This document shows, piece by piece, positions 26,215 through 35,316 of a DNA stretch of 45,973 nt (position 1 is its first letter; every line of letters begins with the position of its first letter). Source of the DNA: Saprospiraceae bacterium. GTDB taxonomy: Bacteria > Bacteroidota > Bacteroidia > Chitinophagales > Saprospiraceae. Both the position numbers and the translations under genes were made by a program. The notes beneath the pieces are model-generated. The model ran no database searches. It saw only the letters and a list, made by a program, of their open reading frames with translations, and was not told where the DNA came from. The stretch spans positions 1-45,973 of the forward strand of contig JALSPK010000064.1 of assembly GCA_026986005.1 (NCBI GenBank), read 5' to 3'.

Positions 26215-27654
26215 TTATACTTTTGAAAGTTTTTTTCGCTCCAGAAAAATAATTAATAGCCCATAACCAGCTAAAATAGAATTTTTGACAAGAAAATCCT
26301 CGTAAAAATTCGTAAAGATGACATAGGACAAAACAGCTGAGCTAAATAAATAAAATAGAATTTTTTTGATGTTATAATTGATTGGATAATACTGTTTACC
26401 AAACGCAAACGATGCAACAGCCATAGAACCATAAGCAGCAACAGTAGCCCATGCAGCAGCCATAAACCCGATTTTGGGTATCATTATATAATTAAAAACT
26501 AAAGTAACAAGAGCTCCGAAAACAGAAAAATACATGCCGAATTTTGTTCTGTCTGTAAGTTTATACCAAATGGCAAGATTAAAGTAAATTCCTAGTAAAA
26601 AGTTTGCTAAAAGTATAACCGGTACAATTGCAATCGTACTATAATATTCCTTTTGTTTGATGAAAATAGAGGCTATTATATCCATATTGGCAACAATTGC
26701 AACATAAAAAAAAGCTCCAGCTATAGTAAACAAAAGTAAAATCTTAGCATATTTTTGCTTAGCATCCTTTTTATCGCTTTGGCTGAAAAAAAATGGTTCT
26801 GCTCCTAATCTAAATGCTGTAATAAACAGAGTCATTATTGCCCCTATTTTATATGTTGCGCTATAAGCTCCCATTGTATTTCTATCAAGAAAATGTTTTA
26901 TCATTAACTTATCTATATTTTCATTAATTACATAAGCTAACCCTGCAATCATTATGGGCAAACCATAAGTTAGTAATTGCTTTAGTAAACTTTTATTAAT
27001 GCTTAAATTTATTTTTAAAATAATAGGCAGGAATAAAAGCAATGTCACTAAGCTTGCAAAAAAGTTAGCTATAAAAATAAAAATCACTTTAGAATCAGAA
27101 TTAAAATACGCTAGAATTAAATCTTTTTGTAAAAAATTATTTTGTTCAAAAACAGGGAGCGCAACAAATAAAAATACTATAACAATCAAGTTTATCAGAA
27201 CATTTGATATTTTATAAAATGCAAATCTAACAGGTCTGTTTATTACTCTCAAATAAGCATAGGGAATAACAACTAAAGTATCCAAAATAGTAATCCAAAT
27301 TAAAAATGAAAGATGAGTTGTTTTTATATTCAAAAATACTGATAATTGAGATTTGAAAATCAATAATAAAGATAAAGCGACTAAACTCGTGATAAGAATT
27401 GATGTAAACGCTGTATTTAAAACTCTTTTATCATTTTTGAGCTTTGTGAAAAACCTAAAAAATGAAGTTTCCATTCCATAAGTTAAAATCACATTAAATA
27501 AAGAGGCGAATATCCAATAATCAGTAGCTTCAGAAAACTGACCTGTACTCAGATTTTTAGTAAAAAGACCTAGTAAAAGAATATTTATTATTCTAGGTAA
27601 TACCGTTGCTATTCCATAAATTGCCGTGTCTTTTGCAAACCTTTTTAAACTCAT
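26215..27654 (-). CDS. Polysaccharide/lipid-linked oligosaccharide flippase (MOP superfamily)
   Basis: 479 residues, about 12-14 transmembrane helices. Typical of Wzx-like MOP exporters: LKRFAKDTAIYGIATVLPRI at the N-terminus, TDYWIFASLFNVILTYGMETSFFRF in helix 2 region, YGLPIMIAGLAYVINENIDKLMIKHFL mid-protein and FKIG-like YSATYKIGAIMTLF. It is expected to move lipid-linked glycans across the inner membrane. It is divergent from the exopolysaccharide operon starting at 27948 and is a different paralogue from the flippase at 32578. Whether it serves that locus, peptidoglycan/lipid or another glycan cannot be decided. Confidence 0.85.
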   Translation of the reverse strand: MSLKRFAKDTAIYGIATVLPRIINILLLGLFTKNLSTGQFSEATDYWIFASLFNVILTYGMETSFFRFFTKLKNDKRVLNTAFTSILITSLVALSLLLIFKSQLSVFLNIKTTHLSFLIWITILDTLVVIPYAYLRVINRPVRFAFYKISNVLINLIVIVFLFVALPVFEQNNFLQKDLILAYFNSDSKVIFIFIANFFASLVTLLLFLPIILKINLSINKSLLKQLLTYGLPIMIAGLAYVINENIDKLMIKHFLDRNTMGAYSATYKIGAIMTLFITAFRLGAEPFFFSQSDKKDAKQKYAKILLLFTIAGAFFYVAIVANMDIIASIFIKQKEYYSTIAIVPVILLANFLLGIYFNLAIWYKLTDRTKFGMYFSVFGALVTLVFNYIMIPKIGFMAAAWATVAAYGSMAVASFAFGKQYYPINYNIKKILFYLFSSAVLSYVIFTNFYEDFLVKNSILAGYGLLIIFLERKKLSKV

Positions 27655-27731
27655 TAATGATTATTTATTGAAGGGTATTAAGTAACTTCAAAAAGTAAAA
27701 GTATTATTTTTTATTAAAAATACAAATTTTA

Positions 27732-27762
27732 TTGCTAACCCACTAACAAAACTATATCTTTG
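27732..27762 (+). promoter_or_regulatory. Bacteroidota-type promoter of the exopolysaccharide operon
   Basis: TTG (27732-27734), 20-base spacer, TATCTTTG (27755-27762), an exact match to the phylum consensus. It gives a leader of about 180 nt before the ATG at 27948, which contains a foldable element. Confidence 0.6.
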
Positions 27763-27785
27763 CTATTTTATTTTTATTGTTTCAA

Positions 27786-27886
27786 AGCAAATAGCAATCG
27801 AAAGGGTGACAACAATAAAACAAATACAAAATGTGTTTATTGTAGAAAATTATTAAGTATTTGTAAGTGAAAGGTTGCTATTTGTT
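27786..27886 (+). promoter_or_regulatory. Foldable 5' leader of the exopolysaccharide operon
   Basis: The arms 27786-27799 and 27873-27886 can pair over 14 bp with no mismatch if two G-U wobbles are allowed. Inside the loop ACAATAAAACA (27812-27822) pairs with TGTTTATTGT (27834-27843) leaving one bulged A and an 11-base loop. The two nested stems are consistent with a structured mRNA leader; I recognise no known riboswitch class. The right arm ends 5 bases before an in-frame ATG at 27891. Confidence 0.45.
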
Positions 27887-27947
27887 ATAAATGCGTACAA
27901 ATTTTAGAGATAAGTTTGATCTTTGTCTAAAACAAAAAACTAAATTA

Positions 27948-29351
27948 ATGAATATTCCAGAAAAAATTAAATCAATATGTTGCATTGGTGCAGGGTATGT
28001 AGGAGGTCCTACTATGGCCATAATTGCTCAAAAATGTCCTCATATCAAGGTAACAGTAGTGGATCTTAATGCTGAAAAAATTGCAAAATGGAACAGTAAT
28101 AATTTTGATGAATTACCCGTATACGAACCGGGATTGTCTGAAGTTGTCAGGGAAAGCAGAGGTAGAAATTTATTTTTTTCTACTGAAGTAGAGAAAGAAA
28201 TAGAAAATGCGGAAATGATATTCATGTCTGTTAATACACCTACTAAAACCTATGGGAAAGGGAAGGGTATGGCGGCAGATTTGAAGTATATTGAATCTAG
28301 TGCTCGAATGATCGCTAAAGTGGCAAAAAATGATAAAATTGTAGTTGAAAAATCTACAATACCTATTAAAACGGCGCAGGCTGTTCACAAAATATTATCA
28401 AATACTTCAAATGGGGTTAAATTTCAAGTGTTGTCTAATCCGGAATTTTTAGCAGAAGGTACAGCAGTACAAGATTTGAATAATCCTGATCGTGTATTGA
28501 TAGGAGGAAGCCAAAGTCCGGATGGACTAAAAGCTATAGAGGCATTAGCTGATATATACAAGGAATGGATTCCTGATGAAAGGATATTGAGAACAAATAT
28601 TTGGTCATCAGAATTGTCAAAACTTGTTGCAAATGCATTTTTAGCACAAAGGATATCATCTATCAATGCAATTTCTGCTTTGTGTGAGAAGACAGGTGCA
28701 GATGTTGACGAAGTAGCAAAAGCTATCGGAATGGATTCACGAATTGGTTCAAAGTTTTTGAAAGCCTCTGTTGGCTTTGGCGGTTCTTGTTTTCAGAAGG
28801 ATATATTAAACTTGGTTTATATTGCTAAATCTTATGGTTTGGATGAAGTTGCAGACTACTGGGAAAATGTAATTAGGATAAATGATTATCAAAAAAACAG
28901 ATTTGCAGATGATATAATTTCATCTTTGAACAATACTCTATCAGGAAAGAAGATTGCATTTCTTGGTTGGGCATTTAAAAAAGACACAAATGATACTAGA
29001 GAATCTGCAGCTATATACATAGCAGATAATTTAATAGAAGATAAAGCAGATATCTTTGTATATGATCCAAAAGTCACAGAAAAAAGAATGTTTGAGGATA
29101 TTGACTATTTAAAAACGAGAAATCCTGAAGAGAATAGATTGTATTTGAATTACACAAAAGATCCATATACCGCTTTGAAGGGAGCGTATGCTGTTGCTAT
29201 CATAACAGAGTGGGATGAATTTAAGGATTATAATTGGCAGAAGATATATAAAAACATGAATAAACCTGCATACATTTTTGATGGAAGAAATATATTAGAT
29301 CACAGAAAATTGCGCGAGATTGGCTTTGAAGTTAAGGCAATAGGTAAGTAG
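27948..29351 (+). CDS. ugd: UDP-glucose 6-dehydrogenase
   Basis: 467 residues from the ATG at 27948 ([20 protein letters not shown]). An in-frame ATG at 27891 would add 19 residues without family similarity and is not used. Signatures are the Rossmann motif [53 protein letters not shown], and the catalytic-cysteine motif [10 protein letters not shown] near residue 280, followed by [18 protein letters not shown]. The YVGGPTMA and KTYGKGKG forms resemble the animal-type UGDH group. It makes UDP-glucuronate from UDP-glucose with 2 NAD+. With the UXS gene two genes later it supplies UDP-xylose; it leads the glycan locus. Confidence 0.92.
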   Translation: MNIPEKIKSICCIGAGYVGGPTMAIIAQKCPHIKVTVVDLNAEKIAKWNSNNFDELPVYEPGLSEVVRESRGRNLFFSTEVEKEIENAEMIFMSVNTPTKTYGKGKGMAADLKYIESSARMIAKVAKNDKIVVEKSTIPIKTAQAVHKILSNTSNGVKFQVLSNPEFLAEGTAVQDLNNPDRVLIGGSQSPDGLKAIEALADIYKEWIPDERILRTNIWSSELSKLVANAFLAQRISSINAISALCEKTGADVDEVAKAIGMDSRIGSKFLKASVGFGGSCFQKDILNLVYIAKSYGLDEVADYWENVIRINDYQKNRFADDIISSLNNTLSGKKIAFLGWAFKKDTNDTRESAAIYIADNLIEDKADIFVYDPKVTEKRMFEDIDYLKTRNPEENRLYLNYTKDPYTALKGAYAVAIITEWDEFKDYNWQKIYKNMNKPAYIFDGRNILDHRKLREIGFEVKAIGK

Positions 29352-29417
29352 TGACTATTATAAAAACCACATTTTTTGATTCACATATATAATAACATAC
29401 TATTAAAAACAAACACT

Positions 29418-30383
29418 ATGAAAAATTTTGCACTAATTGGGGCAGCTGGGTATATTGCTCCAAGACATCTCAAAGCTATTAAAGATACAGGCAATAACCT
29501 TATTGCAGCATTAGACCCTTTTGATTCGGTAGGGATAATGGATAGTTATTTTCCAAATGCAGATTTCTTTACGGAGTTTGAAAGATTTGACAGACATATT
29601 GAAAAGATAAAAAGAAACGGTACTGAATTGGATTATGTGAGTATTTGTACACCTAATTATTTGCACGATTCCCATATGAGATTTGGCCTAAATCAGGGAG
29701 CTGACGTGATTTGCGAAAAGCCTATCGTTTTAAACCCTTGGAATCTTGAGGCGCTACAAGATAAAGAAAAAGAAACCGGAAAAACCATTTACAATATTTT
29801 ACAATTAAGGCTTCATCAAAGTGTCATTGACTTGAAAAACAAGATAAAAAATGGCCCAAAAGATAAAATTTATGATATTGATTTGGCTTATCTTACATCA
29901 AGAGGACATTGGTACTACACAAGTTGGAAAGGAGATGTGAAAAAGTCAGGAGGTATTGCCACAAACATAGGGGTACACTTTTTTGATATGCTTGGTTGGA
30001 TTTTTGGAAAGATAAAATCTAATATCGTGCATATTCACACACATGATAGAGCAGCCGGATATTTAGAATTTGACAGAGCCAGAGTGAGATATTTTTTAAG
30101 TATCAATTACAATACAATTCCCGAAGAAGTAAGAGCAAAAGGATTAAGAACATACAGAGCTATTACAATTGGTGATGATACATTTGAATTTAGCGGTGGT
30201 TTTACTGAATTACACACCAAGAGCTATGAGCATATATTAGGAGGTAAAGGTTTTGGGCTAGAAGATTCTAAGCAAGCGATTGATATTGTACATAATATTC
30301 GTCATCAACAACCTATTGGTTTGAAAGGAGATTATCATCCATTTGCTAAGTTATCTTTAGCTAAGCATCCTTTTACAGTATAA
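29418..30383 (+). CDS. Gfo/Idh/MocA oxidoreductase, WlbA/WbpB-like UDP-GlcNAcA 3-dehydrogenase
   Basis: 321 residues from the ATG at 29418 (MKNFALIGAAGYIAPRHLKA); the frame is open further upstream but the 14 extra residues are not conserved. The nucleotide-binding loop is ALIGAAGYIAPRHLKAI; the motif CEKPIVLNPWN near residue 105 holds the catalytic EKP lysine; GGIATNIGVHFFDML near residue 180 has the conserved His. The AAGYIAPRHLKAIK and DPFDSVGIMDSYFP blocks are those of WlbA/WbpB, which oxidise the 3-OH of UDP-GlcNAcA toward 2,3-diamino uronic acids. The later pathway enzymes (WbpD/E-like) are not in this window, so product assignment is inference. Confidence 0.78.
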   Translation: MKNFALIGAAGYIAPRHLKAIKDTGNNLIAALDPFDSVGIMDSYFPNADFFTEFERFDRHIEKIKRNGTELDYVSICTPNYLHDSHMRFGLNQGADVICEKPIVLNPWNLEALQDKEKETGKTIYNILQLRLHQSVIDLKNKIKNGPKDKIYDIDLAYLTSRGHWYYTSWKGDVKKSGGIATNIGVHFFDMLGWIFGKIKSNIVHIHTHDRAAGYLEFDRARVRYFLSINYNTIPEEVRAKGLRTYRAITIGDDTFEFSGGFTELHTKSYEHILGGKGFGLEDSKQAIDIVHNIRHQQPIGLKGDYHPFAKLSLAKHPFTV

Positions 30384-30412
30384 ATATCTCTTATATATTT
30401 TTTTAATATATA

Positions 30413-30438
30413 ATAGTAATGTTTTCAAACATTATTAT
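30413..30438. terminator. Hairpin between the WlbA-like and UXS genes
   Basis: 12-bp stem (one G-U) formed by 30413-30424 and 30427-30438. A TATATTTG -7-like box (30436-30443) follows directly, but without a TTG at the right distance. It may be an attenuator or processing site inside the operon. Confidence 0.35.
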
Positions 30439-30463
30439 ATTTGCAAAATTAATATTGCTGGAG

Positions 30464-30533
30464 ATTCATTGATCTAGATTCAATGAGTAACCGTAGCCTA
30501 TTGGGACTGACGGAGGGCGAAGCCGTAAATAGT
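30464..30533 (+). repeat. GC-rich structured leader of the UXS gene, possible degenerate REP element
   Basis: A 9-bp stem (one G-U) ATTCATTGA / TCAATGAGT (30464-30472 with 30480-30488) is followed by a stretch unusually rich in G and C for this locus (30491-30526), with GGCGAAGCC as a tiny hairpin and CCGT/ACGG pairing. The order CTGA-N7-GCGAAG…CGTAAA resembles the REP-like repeat near the RAYT gene at 44.7 kb. Confidence 0.35.
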
Positions 30534-30547
30534 TTAAAATAAAAAAC

Positions 30548-31495
30548 ATGGAACAAAAAAAAATATTAATAACTGGTGTTGCAGGATTTTTAGGTTCTCA
30601 CCTTGCAGATAGGTTTATCAAAGAAGGATATATTGTATATGGTATGGACAATTTGATTACGGGAGACATGGCAAATATAGCTCATTTAATGCCTTTAAAA
30701 GACTTTATTTTTTATCATCATGACGTGAGCAAATATGTACATATTCCCGGTGATTTGGATTACATTTTACACTTTGCATCTCCTGCATCACCCATTGATT
30801 ATTTGAAAATGCCTATACAAACTATGAAAGTCGGGTCGCTCGGCACATTGCATTTATTGGGGTTGGCAAAGGCAAAAAAGGCACGAATGCTAATAGCATC
30901 TACTTCTGAGGTATATGGAGACCCTTTAGTTAACCCTCAACCAGAGGAGTATTGGGGAAATGTCAATCCGATAGGTCCCAGAGGGGTTTATGATGAAGCA
31001 AAAAGATTTATGGAAGCTTTGACAATGGCTTATCACACTTTTCACAAAGTAGAAACTAGAATTGTAAGAATCTTCAATACTTATGGACCAAGAATGAGAG
31101 TAAATGACGGTAGAGCTTTACCGGCATTCTTTTCTCAAGCCATAGAAAACAAAGATATTACCGTTTTTGGAGATGGCAATCAGACCAGATCTTTTTGCTA
31201 TGTAGATGATTTGGTTGAAGGTATTTATATGCTTTTGCATAGTGATTATGCATATCCTGTAAATATTGGTAATCCTGAAGAAATAACCATTCTACAAGCA
31301 GCTGAGGAGGTTTTGGATATGGTTAAAGGAACTAAATCTAAAATAATTCACAAAGGATTACCTCAGGATGACCCCAAAGTAAGACGTCCAAATATTACAA
31401 AGGCAAAAGAAATATTGGGATGGGAACCTAAATTTTCCCGAAGTGAAGGATTTAAAATTACTTATGAATATTTCCTTAAAACACTAAAAAAATAA
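30548..31495 (+). CDS. uxs: UDP-glucuronate decarboxylase (UDP-xylose synthase)
   Basis: 315 residues, extended SDR. The NAD loop is [16 protein letters not shown] (residues about 8-23); the catalytic YxxxK appears as [11 protein letters not shown] near residue 150; [20 protein letters not shown] and [21 protein letters not shown] are characteristic of UXS rather than of UDP-glucose epimerase. It converts UDP-glucuronate to UDP-xylose plus CO2, taking the product of the UDP-glucose dehydrogenase encoded at 27948. In the same operon as glycosyltransferases, it should provide xylose for the surface glycan. Confidence 0.92.
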   Translation: MEQKKILITGVAGFLGSHLADRFIKEGYIVYGMDNLITGDMANIAHLMPLKDFIFYHHDVSKYVHIPGDLDYILHFASPASPIDYLKMPIQTMKVGSLGTLHLLGLAKAKKARMLIASTSEVYGDPLVNPQPEEYWGNVNPIGPRGVYDEAKRFMEALTMAYHTFHKVETRIVRIFNTYGPRMRVNDGRALPAFFSQAIENKDITVFGDGNQTRSFCYVDDLVEGIYMLLHSDYAYPVNIGNPEEITILQAAEEVLDMVKGTKSKIIHKGLPQDDPKVRRPNITKAKEILGWEPKFSRSEGFKITYEYFLKTLKK

Positions 31496-31500
31496 CGCTA

Positions 31501-32571
31501 ATGGAGAAGAAGAATATTATATTTTTTACACCGGAATTGTCAGGGTATTTTTATTACAATCTTGAATATTTTTCTGATAATTTTGATGTAAATATTACGG
31601 TATTTTTTTATCCTTATGAAAAAAATGCGCCTTATAATCTTGAATTGTCCGATAATATCATTTATCATTCTTTGGATAAATATTCTCAAAATGAAGTGAA
31701 AGAAATGGCAATGTCATTCAAGCCTGATTTGGTTGTCATAGCCGGGTGGAATGATCGCTTGTTTCGGGATATCGGTAGAGTTTTTAAAAAGAAAAATGTT
31801 CCTGTTGTTATGTCTTCCGACAATTTGTGGAAATCAACATTAAAACAGTATGTCTTTAAGTATATCGGGCATAAGTTCATCAAATCCTTCTCTGACTATG
31901 TGTGGTTACCGGGATATCCTCAGTACTTTTATATGAGAAAAATGGGGTTTGAAGACAATGAGATAATCCTAAATTACTATAATGGAAATTATTTGAACAA
32001 AAATGAAATTGGTCAGCATTTTATTCAAAAAAAACAAAGCTATTATCCTAAAACAATCGTATTTGTAGGCAGATTTGTTGAATATAAACAACCTTATTTA
32101 CTAGCCAAAGTCTTTGCAGAAGTTCAAGCTTCATTTGAAAACAATTGGAAACTTATTTTGATAGGGGAAGGACCTCTTAAAGATAAAATTGCATCTATAA
32201 AAAATGAGAATATTATTATAAAATCGTTTATGCAACCCAAAGAACTAAACGAATATATTGCGCAACAGGGAGTTTTTTGCTTGCCATCTCAAAATGAACA
32301 TTGGGGATTGGTCGTACACGAGGCAGCTTCAGTTGGGTTGCCTATGATTCTTTCGGATTCAGTTGGAGCGGCTACTACTTTTTTAATAAATGGCTATAAT
32401 GGGTATATGTTTAAAACAAATAATTATGAATCTCTTAAAGAAAAATTAACTCTTTTAATGAGAAAAGATGATAAAGAACTAATTGAGATGAGCAAAAAAA
32501 GCATCGTTTTGTCAAGAAAAATCACCTGCGATATATGGTCATCTTCTTTACTTTCAGCAATAAATCAATAA
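31501..32571 (+). CDS. GT4-family glycosyltransferase
   Basis: 356 residues. The C-terminal half has the GT4 donor-binding layout: TIVFVGRFVEYKQPYLLAKV, WKLILIGEGPLKDKI and the EX7E-type motif SQNEHWGLVVHEAASVGLPM (Glu residues about 270-278) followed by SDSVGAATTFL. The N-terminal acceptor half (NIIFFTPELSGYFYYNLEY) is divergent. It transfers a sugar from a nucleotide donor with retention, in the cytoplasm at the membrane face; donor and acceptor cannot be read. Gap to the upstream UXS gene is 5 bp and to the flippase gene 6 bp. Confidence 0.85.
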   Translation: MEKKNIIFFTPELSGYFYYNLEYFSDNFDVNITVFFYPYEKNAPYNLELSDNIIYHSLDKYSQNEVKEMAMSFKPDLVVIAGWNDRLFRDIGRVFKKKNVPVVMSSDNLWKSTLKQYVFKYIGHKFIKSFSDYVWLPGYPQYFYMRKMGFEDNEIILNYYNGNYLNKNEIGQHFIQKKQSYYPKTIVFVGRFVEYKQPYLLAKVFAEVQASFENNWKLILIGEGPLKDKIASIKNENIIIKSFMQPKELNEYIAQQGVFCLPSQNEHWGLVVHEAASVGLPMILSDSVGAATTFLINGYNGYMFKTNNYESLKEKLTLLMRKDDKELIEMSKKSIVLSRKITCDIWSSSLLSAINQ

Positions 32572-32577
32572 GTATAA

Positions 32578-34083
32578 ATGAGCCAAAGCTTTTTTAACAG
32601 GATAGCCAAGTCGTATTTTTGGACAGTTTTTGCTTATGCTATTAGCTTTGGAAGGCAGTTTATCTTAGTTCCTTTGTTCTTGAAATATGTTGGCAAAGAA
32701 CAATATTCTTTTTGGTTATTGGTAGTAGCAACAGTTGGAATAATAATGACGGTCAATCACGGCTATTTTCAATATGTTTCTAATAAAATCAATCTTACTT
32801 TTAGGGTAGATAAACACAAGGCTGTAAAAGATTTTAAATCTGCATTCAGATTTTCGTTGTTACAATTGGGAATTCTATTAATAATTGTTATAGGTATAAG
32901 TACCAATTTCCTTTTCCCTCAAGTTGTAAAAATAGATTTGATAAATGTATTGAATTACAAAATCAATTTTGTATTTTTACTTTTAGCTGTTTCCAGCCTG
33001 ATTTTTGGCATGTTTTCGGGTTTATTAGCCAAATTGTATGAACCCATCAAAAAAGAAAACTACTTATATAGGTTTAATTTTATATACAATATTCTTGATT
33101 TAGTAATATTGATTTTAGGAGTTTGGATTTTAAATGATTTGTTTTTAATCGCGATAGCTGTTTCCGTCTTCAGGCTAATAGTTTTATACATTTTTGCATT
33201 GAATATAAAGGCGGTTGCACCGGAATTTTACCCTTGGTGGAATGAGGGAAATATAAAAGAAGAGTTTGTGACTTTTAAAAAGTCACTGTATTTATTGTTT
33301 AGCAATTTTATTGAGCGATTCCAGCACGATGGACTTGTCTTGTATATCTCTCACTATATCGGAGAATCTATCGTACCATTATTTTCTACTACGAGGACAA
33401 TTGGAAATAGTGCAACCGGCGGTGTAGCCAGCATCATAAACCCGACATTACCGGAAATGCAGGCAAACTACGCAGAGAAAAACTGGAAAAGAATACTGAA
33501 TATAATATTTATAAATTTAAGTATAAGCAGTTTTGTGATTTCGTTATTTTTTATAGTGTTAAGCCCTTTTGCAAAAAATTTATTTGAGATATGGACAAAA
33601 CACGAATTAAATTTTGATTCTATATTTTATTTTTATATTGTTGCCACTTCTGTTTTATTCAATTTTAGTTACAATTTTCTTTCAATTATAAGAGCCTTTA
33701 ATTACACAAAAAAAACATTTGCTATTGTCATCATCAAGGTGACTTTATTGTTTTTGATTCCATTATTTTTAGTAAGAAGTTTAGCCTCCATTGGGATAGG
33801 GATGGTCTATTCTGAAATAGCAGGTCTAATTGCATCACTTGTGTTTTTAATTTCTCTATTTCCCGGCAATTTTAAACTGGGGATTATAAAGATCATAGGG
33901 TTTAGTTTTATCCCTTCAATATTTGCAATCTATAGTGTATATTTAATACTAAAGGGAGAGAGCAATTTATTTTTATTTATATTTATTTATATCTCTCTTT
34001 TCATAGTTAATTTAATTATGAATGGGAAAGAAATGATTTTGGAAATGATTGGTTATTTCAGTAAAAAAGTATTAACAAAATAG
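32578..34083 (+). CDS. Wzx-like polysaccharide flippase
   Basis: 501 residues with about 12-14 transmembrane helices, MOP superfamily. The N-terminus is RIAKSYFWTVFAYAISFGRQ, then FLKYVGKEQYSFWLLVVATV; a central soluble stretch has FSNFIERFQHDGLVLYISHY and TTRTIGNSATGGVASIINPT. It should flip the undecaprenyl-pyrophosphate-linked repeat unit for polymerisation by the Wzy-like protein encoded at 35317. A second flippase of the same superfamily is encoded at 26215-27654 in the opposite direction. Confidence 0.85.
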   Translation: MSQSFFNRIAKSYFWTVFAYAISFGRQFILVPLFLKYVGKEQYSFWLLVVATVGIIMTVNHGYFQYVSNKINLTFRVDKHKAVKDFKSAFRFSLLQLGILLIIVIGISTNFLFPQVVKIDLINVLNYKINFVFLLLAVSSLIFGMFSGLLAKLYEPIKKENYLYRFNFIYNILDLVILILGVWILNDLFLIAIAVSVFRLIVLYIFALNIKAVAPEFYPWWNEGNIKEEFVTFKKSLYLLFSNFIERFQHDGLVLYISHYIGESIVPLFSTTRTIGNSATGGVASIINPTLPEMQANYAEKNWKRILNIIFINLSISSFVISLFFIVLSPFAKNLFEIWTKHELNFDSIFYFYIVATSVLFNFSYNFLSIIRAFNYTKKTFAIVIIKVTLLFLIPLFLVRSLASIGIGMVYSEIAGLIASLVFLISLFPGNFKLGIIKIIGFSFIPSIFAIYSVYLILKGESNLFLFIFIYISLFIVNLIMNGKEMILEMIGYFSKKVLTK

Positions 34084-34088
34084 AATGT

Positions 34089-35282
34089 ATGAAAAAGGCA
34101 ATAATCACACATGCAGGCTCTAGGGATCATTATCAAGTAGCGTTGGCATTGAATGAAATTGATGCTTTACAGGAGTTGGTTACGGATTTTTATAGTCCCG
34201 GGTTGCTTCAAAGATTATTACCGTATTTTAAAAAGAGATATAGAAAAGGGCTTGAAAATTCAAAAGTTTACAATTCATATAATGTTGTTTTATTACAAAT
34301 ATTACAAAAAATTAAAAAAGAGCAAGAAGAGGTATTCTTCCGAAAACAAGACGGTATACTTAGTCAGATTGCACTTAAAAAGGCAATAAAAACAGACTCA
34401 AACCTATTTTTATACAGTTATTATGCTTACAATGCTTTTAAAAATTATAATGGGAGTAATAAAAAAATCCTTTTTCAAGTCCATCCTCATCCCTCAAGTA
34501 TTAAAAGAATTTTTCAAGAAGAAATAGAAAGGGTGCCTGAAGCATCTTTTTCATTGAATAATGAAGTTGAAATGGTATTGTCTGAAGACCAACTTCATCA
34601 TTTGATTGCAGAACCTAAAATGGCTGACCATATTGTAGTTGCTAGTTCTTTTACGAAAAAGAGCCTCGTTGAAAATGGAATTAACGAAGATATAATAAAA
34701 ATCATTCCTTACGGTGTTGATTTTGACAAATTCAATATTAATAATAGAAAAGAGAGAAATAGCGGTAAATTGAAATTGATTTTTGTAGGAAATATAATCC
34801 AAAGAAAGGGAGTTTCTTATTTGCTTGACGCTATGAAAATATTAAAATCTAAAAATATTTCCTTGACATTATGTGGGAGAAAAGCAGATAATGTTTTGCT
34901 AGACAAATATGTAAATTCAGATAATATCACGGTAAAGTTAAATCTCAGTCACAAAGAGTTGGCAGAGGAGCTTAATCAAAGTGATGTATTTGTTTTCCCT
35001 TCTTTAGTTGAAGGTTTTGCGCTTGTAATCTTAGAAGCTATGGCAAGTGGATTGCCGGTAATTACCACAAACAATACTTCGGGAGCAGATATAATACAAA
35101 ATGAAAAGCAAGGCTATATTGTCCCTATCAGATCAGCGGAAGCTATTGCTGAAAAAATCGAAAAATTCATTGATGATAGGAATCATCTTGAAATGGGGAT
35201 TGAAGCCGAAAAAAAAGCTAGAGAATACACTTGGGGAAGATTTAGAAACGAGATAGCGGACTTTTATAAAACAATTGTGTGA
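34089..35282 (+). CDS. GT4-family glycosyltransferase
   Basis: 397 residues. The C-terminal GT4 half shows IIPYGVDFDKFNI, KLIFVGNIIQRKGVSYLLDA, LTLCGRKADN and the EX7E motif FPSLVEGFALVILEAMASGL followed by PVITTNNTSGADII. The N-terminal half begins KKAIITHAGSRDHYQVALAL and contains HPHPSSIKRIFQEE, a DUF-like acceptor region. It probably adds one sugar of the repeat unit. It is in the middle of the exopolysaccharide operon, 5 bp after the flippase gene. Confidence 0.88.
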   Translation: MKKAIITHAGSRDHYQVALALNEIDALQELVTDFYSPGLLQRLLPYFKKRYRKGLENSKVYNSYNVVLLQILQKIKKEQEEVFFRKQDGILSQIALKKAIKTDSNLFLYSYYAYNAFKNYNGSNKKILFQVHPHPSSIKRIFQEEIERVPEASFSLNNEVEMVLSEDQLHHLIAEPKMADHIVVASSFTKKSLVENGINEDIIKIIPYGVDFDKFNINNRKERNSGKLKLIFVGNIIQRKGVSYLLDAMKILKSKNISLTLCGRKADNVLLDKYVNSDNITVKLNLSHKELAEELNQSDVFVFPSLVEGFALVILEAMASGLPVITTNNTSGADIIQNEKQGYIVPIRSAEAIAEKIEKFIDDRNHLEMGIEAEKKAREYTWGRFRNEIADFYKTIV

Positions 35283-35316
35283 GAAATTCATTCAAGTATT
35301 TTAGTAATTACAAGAA

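Noticed and set aside
27747-27754. Minus-strand TAGTTTTG as promoter of the flippase gene
   Set aside because: It matches the -7 consensus but the nearest TTG is 28 bp away, and it overlaps the better plus-strand promoter, so it is too weak to list.
27891-27947. Upstream in-frame start for UDP-glucose dehydrogenase
   Set aside because: The added 19 residues are not family-like, and the Rossmann domain starts properly at the ATG at 27948. The early ATG also sits against the leader stem.
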